DNA of 64,000 nt from CAYZJV01 sp049310885. Lineage in GTDB: Bacteria; Spirochaetota; Spirochaetia; Sphaerochaetales; Sphaerochaetaceae. The stretch lies in assembly GCF_049310885.1 (NCBI RefSeq), contig NZ_JBMDYO010000006.1, positions 82,585 to 146,584 on the forward strand. Direction: 5' to 3'. Below the pieces are notes generated by a model, which was given only the letters and a program-made list of their open reading frames with translations, searched no databases and was not told where the DNA came from. Below, in pieces: positions 35,558 to 43,887 of the stretch; the stretch's first letter is position 1, and each line of letters starts with the position of its first letter. The position numbers were made by a program, and so were the translations under genes.

Positions 35558-36841
35558 ATGGAAAAATTATTTAAGCTCTCAGCGCACAAGACGAACGTGC
35601 GCACCGAGGTGCTTGCAGGTGTAACCACGTTTCTCACGATGGCTTATATCCTAATCGTCAACCCATTAATGTTGGCGGATGCAGGCATGGATTTCGGCGC
35701 GGTATTTACCGCTACCGCACTATCGGCAGCTATAGCGACATTGGTTATGGCGTTCTTGGCGAACCTTCCCTTCGCTCTCGCACCGGGAATGGGTCTTAAT
35801 GCGTTCTTCGCATACACGGTAGTACTTACCATGGGCTACTCCTGGCAGCAGGCTCTGACAGCTGTATTCATTGAAGGTATTATCTTCATCCTATTGACCG
35901 CTTTCAATATTCGCGAAGCTATCGTAAATAGTATTCCGGTCAATATGAAGAAAGCTATCAGTGTCGGTATCGGTCTATTCATAGCCTTCATCGGTTTGCA
36001 GAATGCCGGAATCATTGTCGATGGAGCAACCTTGGTAGAACTTGGTGATATCACCCATGGTGCAGCACTCGTAGCGATGATCGGTTTGGTAGTAACTAGC
36101 GTTCTTGTCGCTTTTAAAGTTCGTGGAGCCTTGTTGCTCGGTATCGTTGCCACAACGATCGTCGGTATTCCTTTCGGAGTTACCTCCTGGGCAGGTGGAA
36201 GCTTCCTTCCTCCTTCACTGGCACCAACATTCCTTGCATTCTCCTTTGCTGACATTTTCAGCATCGATATGATTGTTATCGTGTTCACATTCCTCTTTGT
36301 CGATATGTTCGACACAGTCGGAACACTCATCGGCTGTGCAACCAAGGCCGAAATCCTTGAGAAAGACGGAACCATTCCCAAGTGTAAGGAAGCTCTGTTT
36401 GCAGATGCTATCGGAACCACCGTCGGAGCAATGTTAGGTACATCTACTGTAACTACGTATGTTGAGAGTTCAGCAGGAGTTTCAGAGGGTGGAAAGACTG
36501 GACTTACCAGCCTTACCGTTGCAGTTCTTTTCCTTGTATCGCTCTTCCTCTCCCCATTGTTCATCTCTATTCCTGGCGCAGCGACTGCCCCGACATTGAT
36601 TCTTGTCGGTCTGTTCATGATATCGCCGGTCAAGGATATCGATTTCGAGGAAGCTACCGAGGCTATCCCAGCATTCCTCACCATCCTCTTGATGGTCACA
36701 TCGTACTCAATCGCCAATGGTATCATGTACGGTGCACTCAGCTGGATTCTTCTGAAGCTTTTCACCAAGAAGGCTAAGGAAATCAGTCCTACCATGGTGA
36801 TTATCGCAGTTCTCCTCTTGCTCAAACTTCTGTTGGGCTAA
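35558..36841 (+). CDS. NCS2-family purine permease (AzgA/PbuG type)
   Basis: A 427-residue inner-membrane transporter with 12-14 hydrophobic segments that takes up adenine, guanine or hypoxanthine with protons. It has the family signatures TNVRTEVLAGVTTFLTMAYI, PFALAPGMGLNAFFAYTVV and FVDMFDTVGTLIGCATKAEI, and GTTVGAMLGTSTVTTYVESS. The AzgA/PbuG (COG2252) length and motifs distinguish it from UraA/XanQ uric acid or xanthine transporters. AAAGGAG lies seven bases before the ATG. It is convergent with adenine deaminase across a shared terminator, which fits supply of adenine or other purine bases to the catabolic island. Confidence 0.93.
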   Translation: MEKLFKLSAHKTNVRTEVLAGVTTFLTMAYILIVNPLMLADAGMDFGAVFTATALSAAIATLVMAFLANLPFALAPGMGLNAFFAYTVVLTMGYSWQQALTAVFIEGIIFILLTAFNIREAIVNSIPVNMKKAISVGIGLFIAFIGLQNAGIIVDGATLVELGDITHGAALVAMIGLVVTSVLVAFKVRGALLLGIVATTIVGIPFGVTSWAGGSFLPPSLAPTFLAFSFADIFSIDMIVIVFTFLFVDMFDTVGTLIGCATKAEILEKDGTIPKCKEALFADAIGTTVGAMLGTSTVTTYVESSAGVSEGGKTGLTSLTVAVLFLVSLFLSPLFISIPGAATAPTLILVGLFMISPVKDIDFEEATEAIPAFLTILLMVTSYSIANGIMYGALSWILLKLFTKKAKEISPTMVIIAVLLLLKLLLG

Positions 36842-36860
36842 CGTTCTCTGTAACACAAAA

Positions 36861-36891
36861 AGCCGCTCCTGTTCGGAGCGGTCTTTTTTTT
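36861..36891. terminator. bidirectional terminator between permease and adenine deaminase
   Basis: CCGCTCC pairs perfectly with GGAGCGG around a 5-nt loop. T-rich tracts follow on both strands: eight T on plus, and five T after the stem on minus. It ends the permease transcript on plus and the ade transcript on minus. Confidence 0.88.
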
Positions 36892-36909
36892 GGTCCAAGT
36901 GTTGTCCAA

Positions 36910-38634
36910 TTATACTTCGATGTCCACGAAAGAGAATTTATCTACATCGAATAGTCCCATATCGGTAACTTTCAGGTGTGGTATCACGGGCAAAGCCATA
37001 AAACTCAGCGTCATGAAAGGGTCAATACCATCATGTATCTTTAGCCTCTCTTTTGCCAATGCATGCATCTTGTCGAATTTCGCATCGACAAACCGCCCAC
37101 CCTTATTAGTCATCAGTCCAGCAATCGGCAAGGGTAAGGTATCGATTACTTCACCTTTTGATACCATAACGATTCCACCTCCGATTCCAGCCACCGTCTT
37201 CACAGCCAAAGCCATATCGGCATCGTTGTCGCCTGCCACTATGATGTTATGGGAATCATGGGCAATGGTAGTCGCGACCGCTCCATCGGTTATTCCGTAG
37301 CCTCTAATAAGTGCCAGACCAACGTTATGAGTACCCTTGTGACGTTCTACGACAGCAAGTTTGACAATATCCTGTCCGACTCTATTCCTATAATAGCCGT
37401 GTTCATCGATATCCACCACACCGGTAGCAGATTCGGTCACAACAGATCCTTCTAGAATTCCAATAAGGCGCACCTGCGGCGAAGAGAGCTTCATGGAAAG
37501 GGAAGATGCATTGAATGATCCAATGTCTACCCGACCTGCGACTAGAGGATCGATCTCCACCTCTGTCTCTACACTTTCGTCAAGTTTTAGAATCTGGCCA
37601 TTGCAAAATACTTGCTGGACAGAAAAATCGGTAAGATTGTCCACCAATATCATATGGGCTATCTTGCCCGGAGCGATTGCGCCTCTGTCGTAGAGGCGAA
37701 AACACTGCGCTGCATTCAAAGTCGCCATTCTGATAGCGATAAAGGGATCAAGTCTCTCTTGTACGGCAATCCTGAGATGGTTATCTATATGACCCTCAGA
37801 AAGAATGCTCTTTGGTTGGCGATCGTCAGTACAAAATAGGCACATGTGCTCATTTTCACGAGTGACTCCTGGTAACAGGTTGCGCAGATCATGGCAAGCC
37901 GAGCCCTCTCTAAGCAAGACGTACATGCCACGCGAGATCCGATCCTGTAACTCCTGAACAGTGGCACACTCATGATCAGTATGGATATGTGCTGCTGCAT
38001 AGGCATTCAAATCCATACCAAAGACATCGGGAGCATGACCATCGACCAGTTTTCCTGCCCTCTGAGCCACTGCCAACTTTTCAAGTACCCTCGACTCTCC
38101 CGCAACGGTTCCAACCATATCCATCATTTCGCCAAGTCCTAGTACTCTAGGGTGATCAATTCTTTTCGATAAAGCCCGTGCATCCAAGACTGCTCCAGCA
38201 TGTTCAAAAGGGGTGGATGGAACACACGAAGGAATCATCATAAAAACATCCAACGGGACATCTTCGGAGGCTTGAAGCATGTAATCCAAGCCATCTAAGC
38301 CACATACATTGCAAATTTCGTGTGGATCGGCGATCACTGTGGTAGTGCCATGGGGGAGTACCAGTCGGGAAAACGATACGGGATCGACCATGGAGGATTC
38401 GATATGTACATGACCATCGATCAAACCAGGTAAGAGATAGGAGCCCTTGGCATCATAACGCTCTTTTCCTTTGTATGAACCGATCCCAGCTATGCGACCA
38501 GCTACAACGGCGACATCCCCTTCTATGATTTTCGCATTATAGACATCGACGATCTTTGCACCGGTAATGACCAGATCGGCCAATTCTCTTCCAGCAGAAA
38601 CATCAATCAACTTCTTGCTCTCACCAATATCCAT
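36910..38634 (-). CDS. ade: adenine deaminase
   Basis: A 574-residue amidohydrolase that turns adenine into hypoxanthine and ammonia. It has LLPGLIDGHVHIESSMVDPV (metal ligands), PHGTTTVIADPHEICNVCG, MIPSCVPSTPFEHAGA, LGLGEMMDM, VDGHAPDVFG and CLFCTDDRQP. The C-terminal adenine-deaminase domain includes GLALIRGYG and AVATTIAHDSHNIIVAGDND. Length and motif order match AdeC/YicP. GGGGGA lies nine bases before the ATG. It is the last minus-strand gene of the island and has its own promoter at 38655-38683 with the TGCAACA-type site, so it is probably co-regulated with ygeW and ygfK. Confidence 0.95.
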   Translation of the reverse strand: MDIGESKKLIDVSAGRELADLVITGAKIVDVYNAKIIEGDVAVVAGRIAGIGSYKGKERYDAKGSYLLPGLIDGHVHIESSMVDPVSFSRLVLPHGTTTVIADPHEICNVCGLDGLDYMLQASEDVPLDVFMMIPSCVPSTPFEHAGAVLDARALSKRIDHPRVLGLGEMMDMVGTVAGESRVLEKLAVAQRAGKLVDGHAPDVFGMDLNAYAAAHIHTDHECATVQELQDRISRGMYVLLREGSACHDLRNLLPGVTRENEHMCLFCTDDRQPKSILSEGHIDNHLRIAVQERLDPFIAIRMATLNAAQCFRLYDRGAIAPGKIAHMILVDNLTDFSVQQVFCNGQILKLDESVETEVEIDPLVAGRVDIGSFNASSLSMKLSSPQVRLIGILEGSVVTESATGVVDIDEHGYYRNRVGQDIVKLAVVERHKGTHNVGLALIRGYGITDGAVATTIAHDSHNIIVAGDNDADMALAVKTVAGIGGGIVMVSKGEVIDTLPLPIAGLMTNKGGRFVDAKFDKMHALAKERLKIHDGIDPFMTLSFMALPVIPHLKVTDMGLFDVDKFSFVDIEV

Positions 38635-38654
38635 AGAAAAATCCCCCTTCTACC

Positions 38655-38683
38655 AAGATACCATGCACCTAACGGGTGGACAA
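38655..38683 (-). promoter_or_regulatory. promoter of ade
   Basis: On the minus strand TTGTCC (38683-38678) and TATCTT (38660-38655) are 17 bp apart. TGG precedes the -10 box, giving an extended -10. The leader would be about 14 nt and contain the GGGGGA ribosome site. The paired repeat at 38690-38706 begins six bases upstream of the -35 box. Confidence 0.5.
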
Positions 38684-38689
38684 GCCAAT

Positions 38690-38706
38690 TGCAACAAAAG
38701 GCAACA
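38690..38706. promoter_or_regulatory. paired TGCAACA-type site upstream of ade
   Basis: On plus: TGCAACA (38690-38696), three bases, GGCAACA (38700-38706); start-to-start 10 bp. The same arrangement stands upstream of ygeW (40075-40091) and ygfK (54898-54914), each six or seven bases upstream of a -35 box. It is probably the binding site of a shared activator; the regulator is unknown. Confidence 0.55.
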
Positions 38707-38730
38707 GTCAACACTTGCCCAGATAGTATG

Positions 38731-38756
38731 AAGCCCGGCATGTTGTTGCCGGGCTT
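38731..38756 (-). terminator. hairpin between ygeW and ade
   Basis: AAGCCCGGCA and TGCCGGGCTT form a perfect 10-bp stem with a 6-nt loop, 33 bp after the ygeW stop. The tail on minus is only weakly T-rich (TTCATACTA). It separates ygeW from the ade promoter, and termination is the likely role. Confidence 0.55.
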
Positions 38757-38788
38757 ACCGATACATCCTTTTATGGAATTATTACATA

Positions 38789-39988
38789 TTATTTGATCCG
38801 ATTAGTCTCAGCATCTACCAGCTCTGCCAGCTTTGCTGCAGGGTTATTAAACTTTGCCAGGAAAATCATAGCTGCGATGATATAGGGTTTGAATGAAGCC
38901 TCTTTATAGAGAGGAACCCGATAACGATCGAATACCGACGCCTCTACTTCACCCTCTTTGCAGCTGACACCAGTGATATCGGCTGGGAGACAGTGCATAT
39001 ACAGAGCCTTGCCATCTTTTGTCTTTGCCATGAGCTCTTCAGTACATTCCCAATCCTTGAAATTAGCATTATTAACGAGACAGCGCTTCTCAAGATCCTT
39101 CAATTCGTCGAATTTGCCTTCTCCGACCAACTGGGTTCTCTCTTCCATGACTGCAAACGGTGCCCAACTCTTGGGATACACGATATCGGCATCTTGGAAA
39201 GCCTCTTCCATACTGTTCACTCGCTTGTAGCTACCGCCGCTCTTCTTTGCATTCTCTTGTGCGATTTCTTCAACTTCACTCATTACATTGTAGCCTTCGG
39301 GATGAGCAAGCACGACATCCATTCCGAATCTCGTGAACAAGCCGATGATTCCCTGGGGAACAGAGAGTGGCTTTCCATACGAGGGGCTGTATGCCCAAGT
39401 CATGGCAACCTTCTTTCCTTTGAGGTTCTCTACACCACCGAAGTGATTTATAACATGGAGCATATCAGCCATCGACTGGGTCGGGTGGTCGATATCGCAC
39501 TGGAGGTTTACCAGAGTCGGGCGCTGTTCAAGTACGCCGTCTTCATAACCCTCCTGGACTGCATCTGCCACCTCTTTCATGTAGGTGTGGCCTTTACCAA
39601 TATACATGTCATCACGGATTCCAATGACATCAGCCATGAAGGAGACCATGTTTGCAGTCTCGCGTACGGTTTCTCCATGAGCAATCTGGCTTGTCTTCTC
39701 ATCAAGATCTTGGACTTCCAAGCCAAGCATATTACAGGCACTGGCGAAACTGAACCGGGTTCGGGTAGAGTTGTCTCTGAAGATAGAGATACCCAATCCG
39801 CTGTCGAACACCTTGCTTGAGATGTTCTGCTCGCGCATGGCGCGAAGGATCTCGGCGACTGCGAAAGTAGCGGCGACCTCATCATCGCTCTCTTTCCAGG
39901 TGTGGAAGAAATCGTTGAGGTACATGTTCTGGGTTTTCAACCCCTTAAGCTCCTCAATCATTTTCTTGATCGTGGCTGTGTCTTTCAT
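38789..39988 (-). CDS. ygeW: YgeW-type carbamoyltransferase-like protein
   Basis: A 399-residue member of the aspartate/ornithine carbamoyltransferase superfamily. The carbamoyl-phosphate site reads FRDNSTRTRFSFASACNMLG; HPTQSMADMLHVINHFGG and HCLPADITG follow at the expected places. It is longer than OTC or ATC and matches the YgeW subgroup found with purine-degradation genes. Phosphorolysis of a ureido intermediate to give carbamoyl phosphate has been proposed for the subgroup; this is an inference here. The ATG at 39988 is chosen because GGAGG lies six bases upstream; a longer frame adds 20 residues. It has its own promoter and terminator. Confidence 0.88.
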   Translation of the reverse strand: MKDTATIKKMIEELKGLKTQNMYLNDFFHTWKESDDEVAATFAVAEILRAMREQNISSKVFDSGLGISIFRDNSTRTRFSFASACNMLGLEVQDLDEKTSQIAHGETVRETANMVSFMADVIGIRDDMYIGKGHTYMKEVADAVQEGYEDGVLEQRPTLVNLQCDIDHPTQSMADMLHVINHFGGVENLKGKKVAMTWAYSPSYGKPLSVPQGIIGLFTRFGMDVVLAHPEGYNVMSEVEEIAQENAKKSGGSYKRVNSMEEAFQDADIVYPKSWAPFAVMEERTQLVGEGKFDELKDLEKRCLVNNANFKDWECTEELMAKTKDGKALYMHCLPADITGVSCKEGEVEASVFDRYRVPLYKEASFKPYIIAAMIFLAKFNNPAAKLAELVDAETNRIK

Positions 39989-40038
39989 AAAAACCTCCGT
40001 ATGGCTGTATGTCGGGAATATCAATCCAATTGTTGGCA

Positions 40039-40067
40039 AGTATACCATGGCCTAAACGAGCTGTCCA
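40039..40067 (-). promoter_or_regulatory. promoter of ygeW
   Basis: On minus, TGGACA (40067-40062) and TATACT (40044-40039) are 17 bp apart. TGG just before the -10 box makes it an extended -10. The leader is about 45 nt with GGAGG before the ATG. The paired 7-mer site begins seven bases upstream of the -35 box. Confidence 0.6.
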
Positions 40068-40074
40068 GATATTT

Positions 40075-40091
40075 TGTTGCAGTTTGTTGCA
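40075..40091. promoter_or_regulatory. paired TGTTGCA site upstream of ygeW
   Basis: On plus: TGTTGCA at 40075-40081 and again at 40085-40091, exactly 10 bp apart. This is the same 7-mer, in reverse complement, as the TGCAACA pair upstream of ygfK. It stands seven bases upstream of the -35 box. Both are exact copies of the 7-mer. Confidence 0.6.
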
Positions 40092-40165
40092 AATTACTTA
40101 TAGAACGGGACTCCCTTCTAAAGAGAGCCCCGGCGTCCAATGAAATGTAGTAAATGTATGTCTGG

Positions 40166-43045
40166 TTATGAAATCTTACCCAGTTCTCGAAGAATCTTTT
40201 CCGGAGTAAATGGCCAGGAACGGATCCATACACCGACTGCATCGTAAATAGCATTCGCGATTGCTGGAGCTGCTCCGTTGGTAGCGATCTCGCTTATCGA
40301 TTTTGCTCCATACGGTCCGAATTCATCATCCTCATCAATCAACACTGCTTTAAATTCCTCTGGCAGTTCGCTGGTCATGGGAACACCATAGGTAGTGAAA
40401 TTGGCTGCTTTGCAGACACCTTCGCTATCGAGCACCATGTCCTCATATAATGAATGTCCGATCGATTTGAACGCAGCTCCATACATTTGACAAAGGGCTA
40501 ATTCAGGATTGATTGGTGTTCCTGCATCCTGAAGAGCATAGAATTTCTGAACCTTCACTTGTCCGGTCTTCACATTCACAGCGACCTGGGCAAAATGGGC
40601 TCCATAGGGAATGGCAGCATTGTTGGTCACAAATGAACCGTAACCTACCAACTGTCCTCTACCAACTCCGGTCAGCGCATCATGGCTAAGGGTAGCATAA
40701 GAGAGATGTTTTCCACTCTTCTTGGATACGATTTTACCGGGAGCCTGCAGCTCGAGATTCGAAACGTCCTCATCCATTTGCAAAGCCGCCTCCGCCAATA
40801 CCTTCTTTTTCAAATCCTGTGCAGCCTTGAGAGTCGCGTTACCGGAGAAATAGGTTCCACTGGAAGCATATGCACCGGTATCAAACATCGTATTGTCGGT
40901 ATCACCTGAGAGAATGGAGACCTTGTCCATTGGCACACACAAGACTTCGCTGACACATTTGACACTAATGGTATCCAGACCTGTACCCAAGTCGCTTCCA
41001 CCACTATGCACCATGAACGTACCATCGGTATTCATCACTACATCGCAAGTCGAGTGATCCAGTCCGGGCAATCCCGAACCCTGTTGGATCATGGCAAAAC
41101 CCTTCCCGATCTTCCAATCGGGATCCGCTGAGGTCTCTTCCCTACCCCAGCCGATCATCTCGGCTCCCTGGTCAAGGGATTTACGGAGTCCACAGCTACC
41201 GACTGGAACTACTGTCCCCTCTCGACCTTCTCCAAGACTCTTAAGGATCTCCAACATGAAACCTCGTTCAACATGATTCTTTCGGGCGAACTCAAGCGCA
41301 TCGATACCAAGGGCATCAGCCATCTCTGACATTGCAGTCATCAAGGCATAGGAGCCTTTCGGAGCTCCGTATCCCTGGTATGCCCCTGTGGGAGGAATAT
41401 TCGTGTAATAGGTTGTGACATCGAACTTCATATTCGGACAGCTGAGTAAGGGCAGTGTCTTGGAACACGCATTCATGGGAACAGTGAGACAATGGTTTCC
41501 GTATGGTCCAGTATTCGCACGGACATCCATGTATACGGCACTTAATGTGCCATCTTTCTTTGCGCCCATTTTTACCGTTACCCGCATGGGATGTCGGGTA
41601 CTATTGGCGATGAACTCCTCTTCTCGTGTATTACGATAGAGTATAGGACGTCGGGTCAACCATGTCGCATAACCGGCAACATCTTCGACAAGGATATCCT
41701 GCTTTGAGCCATAGCCTCCACCGACCTTCTCTTTTACTACATGGATCTTATTCTCGTCGATTCCACAGACTTTCGCTACAATCCTGCGAAGGTGGAACGG
41801 CACCTGTGTCGATGCATGTATTACCAGCCGATCATTGTCGATCTTGGAGTATACGATATGGGGTTCCAATGGAGTACACTGGATTTGTGAACTCTGGTAG
41901 GTCCTTTCAATCACCACATCGGACTCTTCGAACCCCTTGTCCACATTACCGATCGCTCCATGGGCAGCAGCAGCCACGTTGTGCCGGTTGTCGGCATGCA
42001 GAGGGAATGGATAGATTACCTTCCCCTCCCTTGGATCGACACCTTTATTGTATTCATCGAGATTATCGGGGGCTCCACTGAGGTACTCGGCAGCACCATT
42101 TTGGACTATAGGAGCATCAGGAGCCATAGCTTCTTCAACGGTGAAAATCGGCTTCAACACCTCATACTCCACCTTGATCTTGGAACGCGCGGCTATAGCC
42201 TGTTCCTCGGTCTCGGCAACGATGGCAGCTACACGGTCACCCACATGACGGACTTTCCAGTTGAACAGTCTCCTGTCGTAGGGTGAAGGTTCGGGATTAC
42301 CCTGTCCTGCCGACATATAGAATACATCGGGACAGTTATCAGCAGTTATGATCGATACAACACCGGGCATTGCTTCAGCCTCAGAGGTATCAATCTTGGT
42401 GATGAAAGCATGAGCGTAGGGACTGCGGAGCATTACCATGGTACAGGCTCCCGGTTCCACTCTATCCTCAACAAAGGACTTCCATCCCGCCACAAGCTGG
42501 CGACCATCGATTTTTGGTTTCACTTTACCGACATACGAGAGATTATCGCGGAACTCAGGAGCAATCTTGCTCTCATAGGAACCTTTCTCCATCCTCTCGC
42601 TTGCTAATTTCACCGCTAGGAAATAGTGTTCGTATCCCGTATCTCGTACAAAAATACCACTAAGGACGTCCTTAACCTCTTCACGACTTGGTTTTGGATT
42701 GTGTTCAAGCAACCAGGTTAATAAGAGGGCGGCTGCCGGCGCGTTGTAGGCTGATTGCACGATTCCTGCATCGATCATAGCCTCCTGTACGATAGACAAC
42801 TGAGCTCCATGCGCCAATGAATCAGACGTGCGGATCTCGACACCCTCCATCTCTGCGGCGAGAAGGAGATTAGCATAGACGGGAACGTCATCGACGAGAA
42901 CTGTATCGCTCCCTGCGAAGCCTTCCCTGTCGTCACTATCACGTACTGCGAAATGGCCAAGGCTCACTAACATGCTTCTCAAAGTCTCCCCTGGAGCCAC
43001 TTGTGTTGAGACTGGCCTACCATCTATAGTGCATCGTACGATCAT
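40166..43045 (-). CDS. xdhD: XdhD-type molybdenum hydroxylase with a cysteine-free ferredoxin-like domain
   Basis: A 959-residue protein, the size of E. coli XdhD (956). Residues 1-150 align to the 2Fe-2S domain of xanthine dehydrogenases, but the ligand regions read SDDREGFAGSD (37-47), VVQSAYNAP-like (96-104) and GIFVRDTGY (130-138): no ligand cysteine remains. The rest is the molybdopterin domain with VGGGYGSKQDILVEDVAG, PTGAYQGYGAPKGSYAL, SGGSDLGTGLDT and the catalytic glutamate region YGAKSISEIATNGAAPA. XdhD is placed among proposed selenium-dependent molybdenum hydroxylases acting on purines. AAGGAGG lies six bases before the ATG, which overlaps the stop of the FAD subunit gene. Confidence 0.92.
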   Translation of the reverse strand: MIVRCTIDGRPVSTQVAPGETLRSMLVSLGHFAVRDSDDREGFAGSDTVLVDDVPVYANLLLAAEMEGVEIRTSDSLAHGAQLSIVQEAMIDAGIVQSAYNAPAAALLLTWLLEHNPKPSREEVKDVLSGIFVRDTGYEHYFLAVKLASERMEKGSYESKIAPEFRDNLSYVGKVKPKIDGRQLVAGWKSFVEDRVEPGACTMVMLRSPYAHAFITKIDTSEAEAMPGVVSIITADNCPDVFYMSAGQGNPEPSPYDRRLFNWKVRHVGDRVAAIVAETEEQAIAARSKIKVEYEVLKPIFTVEEAMAPDAPIVQNGAAEYLSGAPDNLDEYNKGVDPREGKVIYPFPLHADNRHNVAAAAHGAIGNVDKGFEESDVVIERTYQSSQIQCTPLEPHIVYSKIDNDRLVIHASTQVPFHLRRIVAKVCGIDENKIHVVKEKVGGGYGSKQDILVEDVAGYATWLTRRPILYRNTREEEFIANSTRHPMRVTVKMGAKKDGTLSAVYMDVRANTGPYGNHCLTVPMNACSKTLPLLSCPNMKFDVTTYYTNIPPTGAYQGYGAPKGSYALMTAMSEMADALGIDALEFARKNHVERGFMLEILKSLGEGREGTVVPVGSCGLRKSLDQGAEMIGWGREETSADPDWKIGKGFAMIQQGSGLPGLDHSTCDVVMNTDGTFMVHSGGSDLGTGLDTISVKCVSEVLCVPMDKVSILSGDTDNTMFDTGAYASSGTYFSGNATLKAAQDLKKKVLAEAALQMDEDVSNLELQAPGKIVSKKSGKHLSYATLSHDALTGVGRGQLVGYGSFVTNNAAIPYGAHFAQVAVNVKTGQVKVQKFYALQDAGTPINPELALCQMYGAAFKSIGHSLYEDMVLDSEGVCKAANFTTYGVPMTSELPEEFKAVLIDEDDEFGPYGAKSISEIATNGAAPAIANAIYDAVGVWIRSWPFTPEKILRELGKIS

Positions 43046-43887
43046 TGGGCACCTCCTTTGCTCTTCTTTCCGAGGCATACCCGGTATAGTTCAGAAACCG
43101 CGGTCCCAAGCAGATAACGCTTATAGGTTGCGGATCCAGTAATATCATCGACAAATGCGATATCGTTGCCCGCTTGAGTTGCGGCATCTTCCGGAGTCTC
43201 GAACTGTCCATTGGAAACTCCCTCTTCAACTTGTATGAGACGCGTTATCCCACTTCCCTTTACTGCTGCACAAATTCGTACATCGTGTGGTGCTCCACTA
43301 GAAAGGTCAGCACCAAAAGAGACGGTTACGGCGGCGGGGCTCTGTGCGGTTCTTGAGAATCTGTCAGATGCAACGAATCGGTTGACTTTGTTCAAAACGA
43401 TTTTAAGTATAAGACTTCCTGTAAAATGCTCACGGAATGCGTGGTATTCACGAATTGGCACATCCTCTTCATTATATTTACCTTCATGGGTAATATCCCC
43501 AAGAACCAATCGTGCTTTCGCCGCAATTAAAGTCGGCAAGAGATAGGAATCATCCCTACTGAGGGTTACATTACCGCCAATGGTGGCCATATTTCGGCGT
43601 GTGCGCGATGCACAGAATCGGAGAGCCTCCTTGAAATAAGCGGGAACGACGTCGCTCTCCAAAGCCTGTTGGAATGTCACCATGGAACCAATCGAGACGA
43701 CACCGTTGGACTCTTCGATACGATCGAGACCTAATTTCTTCAAAGAAACAACTCGACTACAGGTAATTGATGAGCCTAGCCTATTAAGTTCTGTTCCGCC
43801 TGCAAGGAATACCGTTCCCTCACCAGCCTTTTGTATTGCTTCCAATGCCTCTTTGGGCGATTTGGCTTGAATGAATTCAGTAATCAT
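43042..43887 (-). CDS. ygfM: FAD-binding subunit of molybdenum hydroxylase (YgfM type)
   Basis: A 281-residue protein of the CO-dehydrogenase medium-subunit family. It binds FAD through GTVFLAGGTELNRLG (about 29-43) and RRNMATIGGNVTLSRDDSYL (about 97-116), with TYKRYLLGTAVSELY near the end, as in E. coli YgfM. It sits directly upstream of xdhD with an ATGA overlap and overlaps the preceding deaminase by four bases, so the three are translated together. It should pass electrons between XdhD and an NAD(P)- or ferredoxin-linked partner. How electrons travel without an Fe-S relay in XdhD is unclear. Confidence 0.85.
   Translation of the reverse strand: MITEFIQAKSPKEALEAIQKAGEGTVFLAGGTELNRLGSSITCSRVVSLKKLGLDRIEESNGVVSIGSMVTFQQALESDVVPAYFKEALRFCASRTRRNMATIGGNVTLSRDDSYLLPTLIAAKARLVLGDITHEGKYNEEDVPIREYHAFREHFTGSLILKIVLNKVNRFVASDRFSRTAQSPAAVTVSFGADLSSGAPHDVRICAAVKGSGITRLIQVEEGVSNGQFETPEDAATQAGNDIAFVDDITGSATYKRYLLGTAVSELYRVCLGKKSKGGAQ

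Noticed and set aside
35836..36825. A 329-codon open frame antisense to the purine permease
   Set aside because: It mirrors the hydrophobic coding sequence of a well-supported permease; composition is of a shadow frame and it has no ribosome site.
38993..39820. A 275-codon open frame antisense to ygeW
   Set aside because: It lies wholly inside a conserved gene on the other strand and resembles no family.
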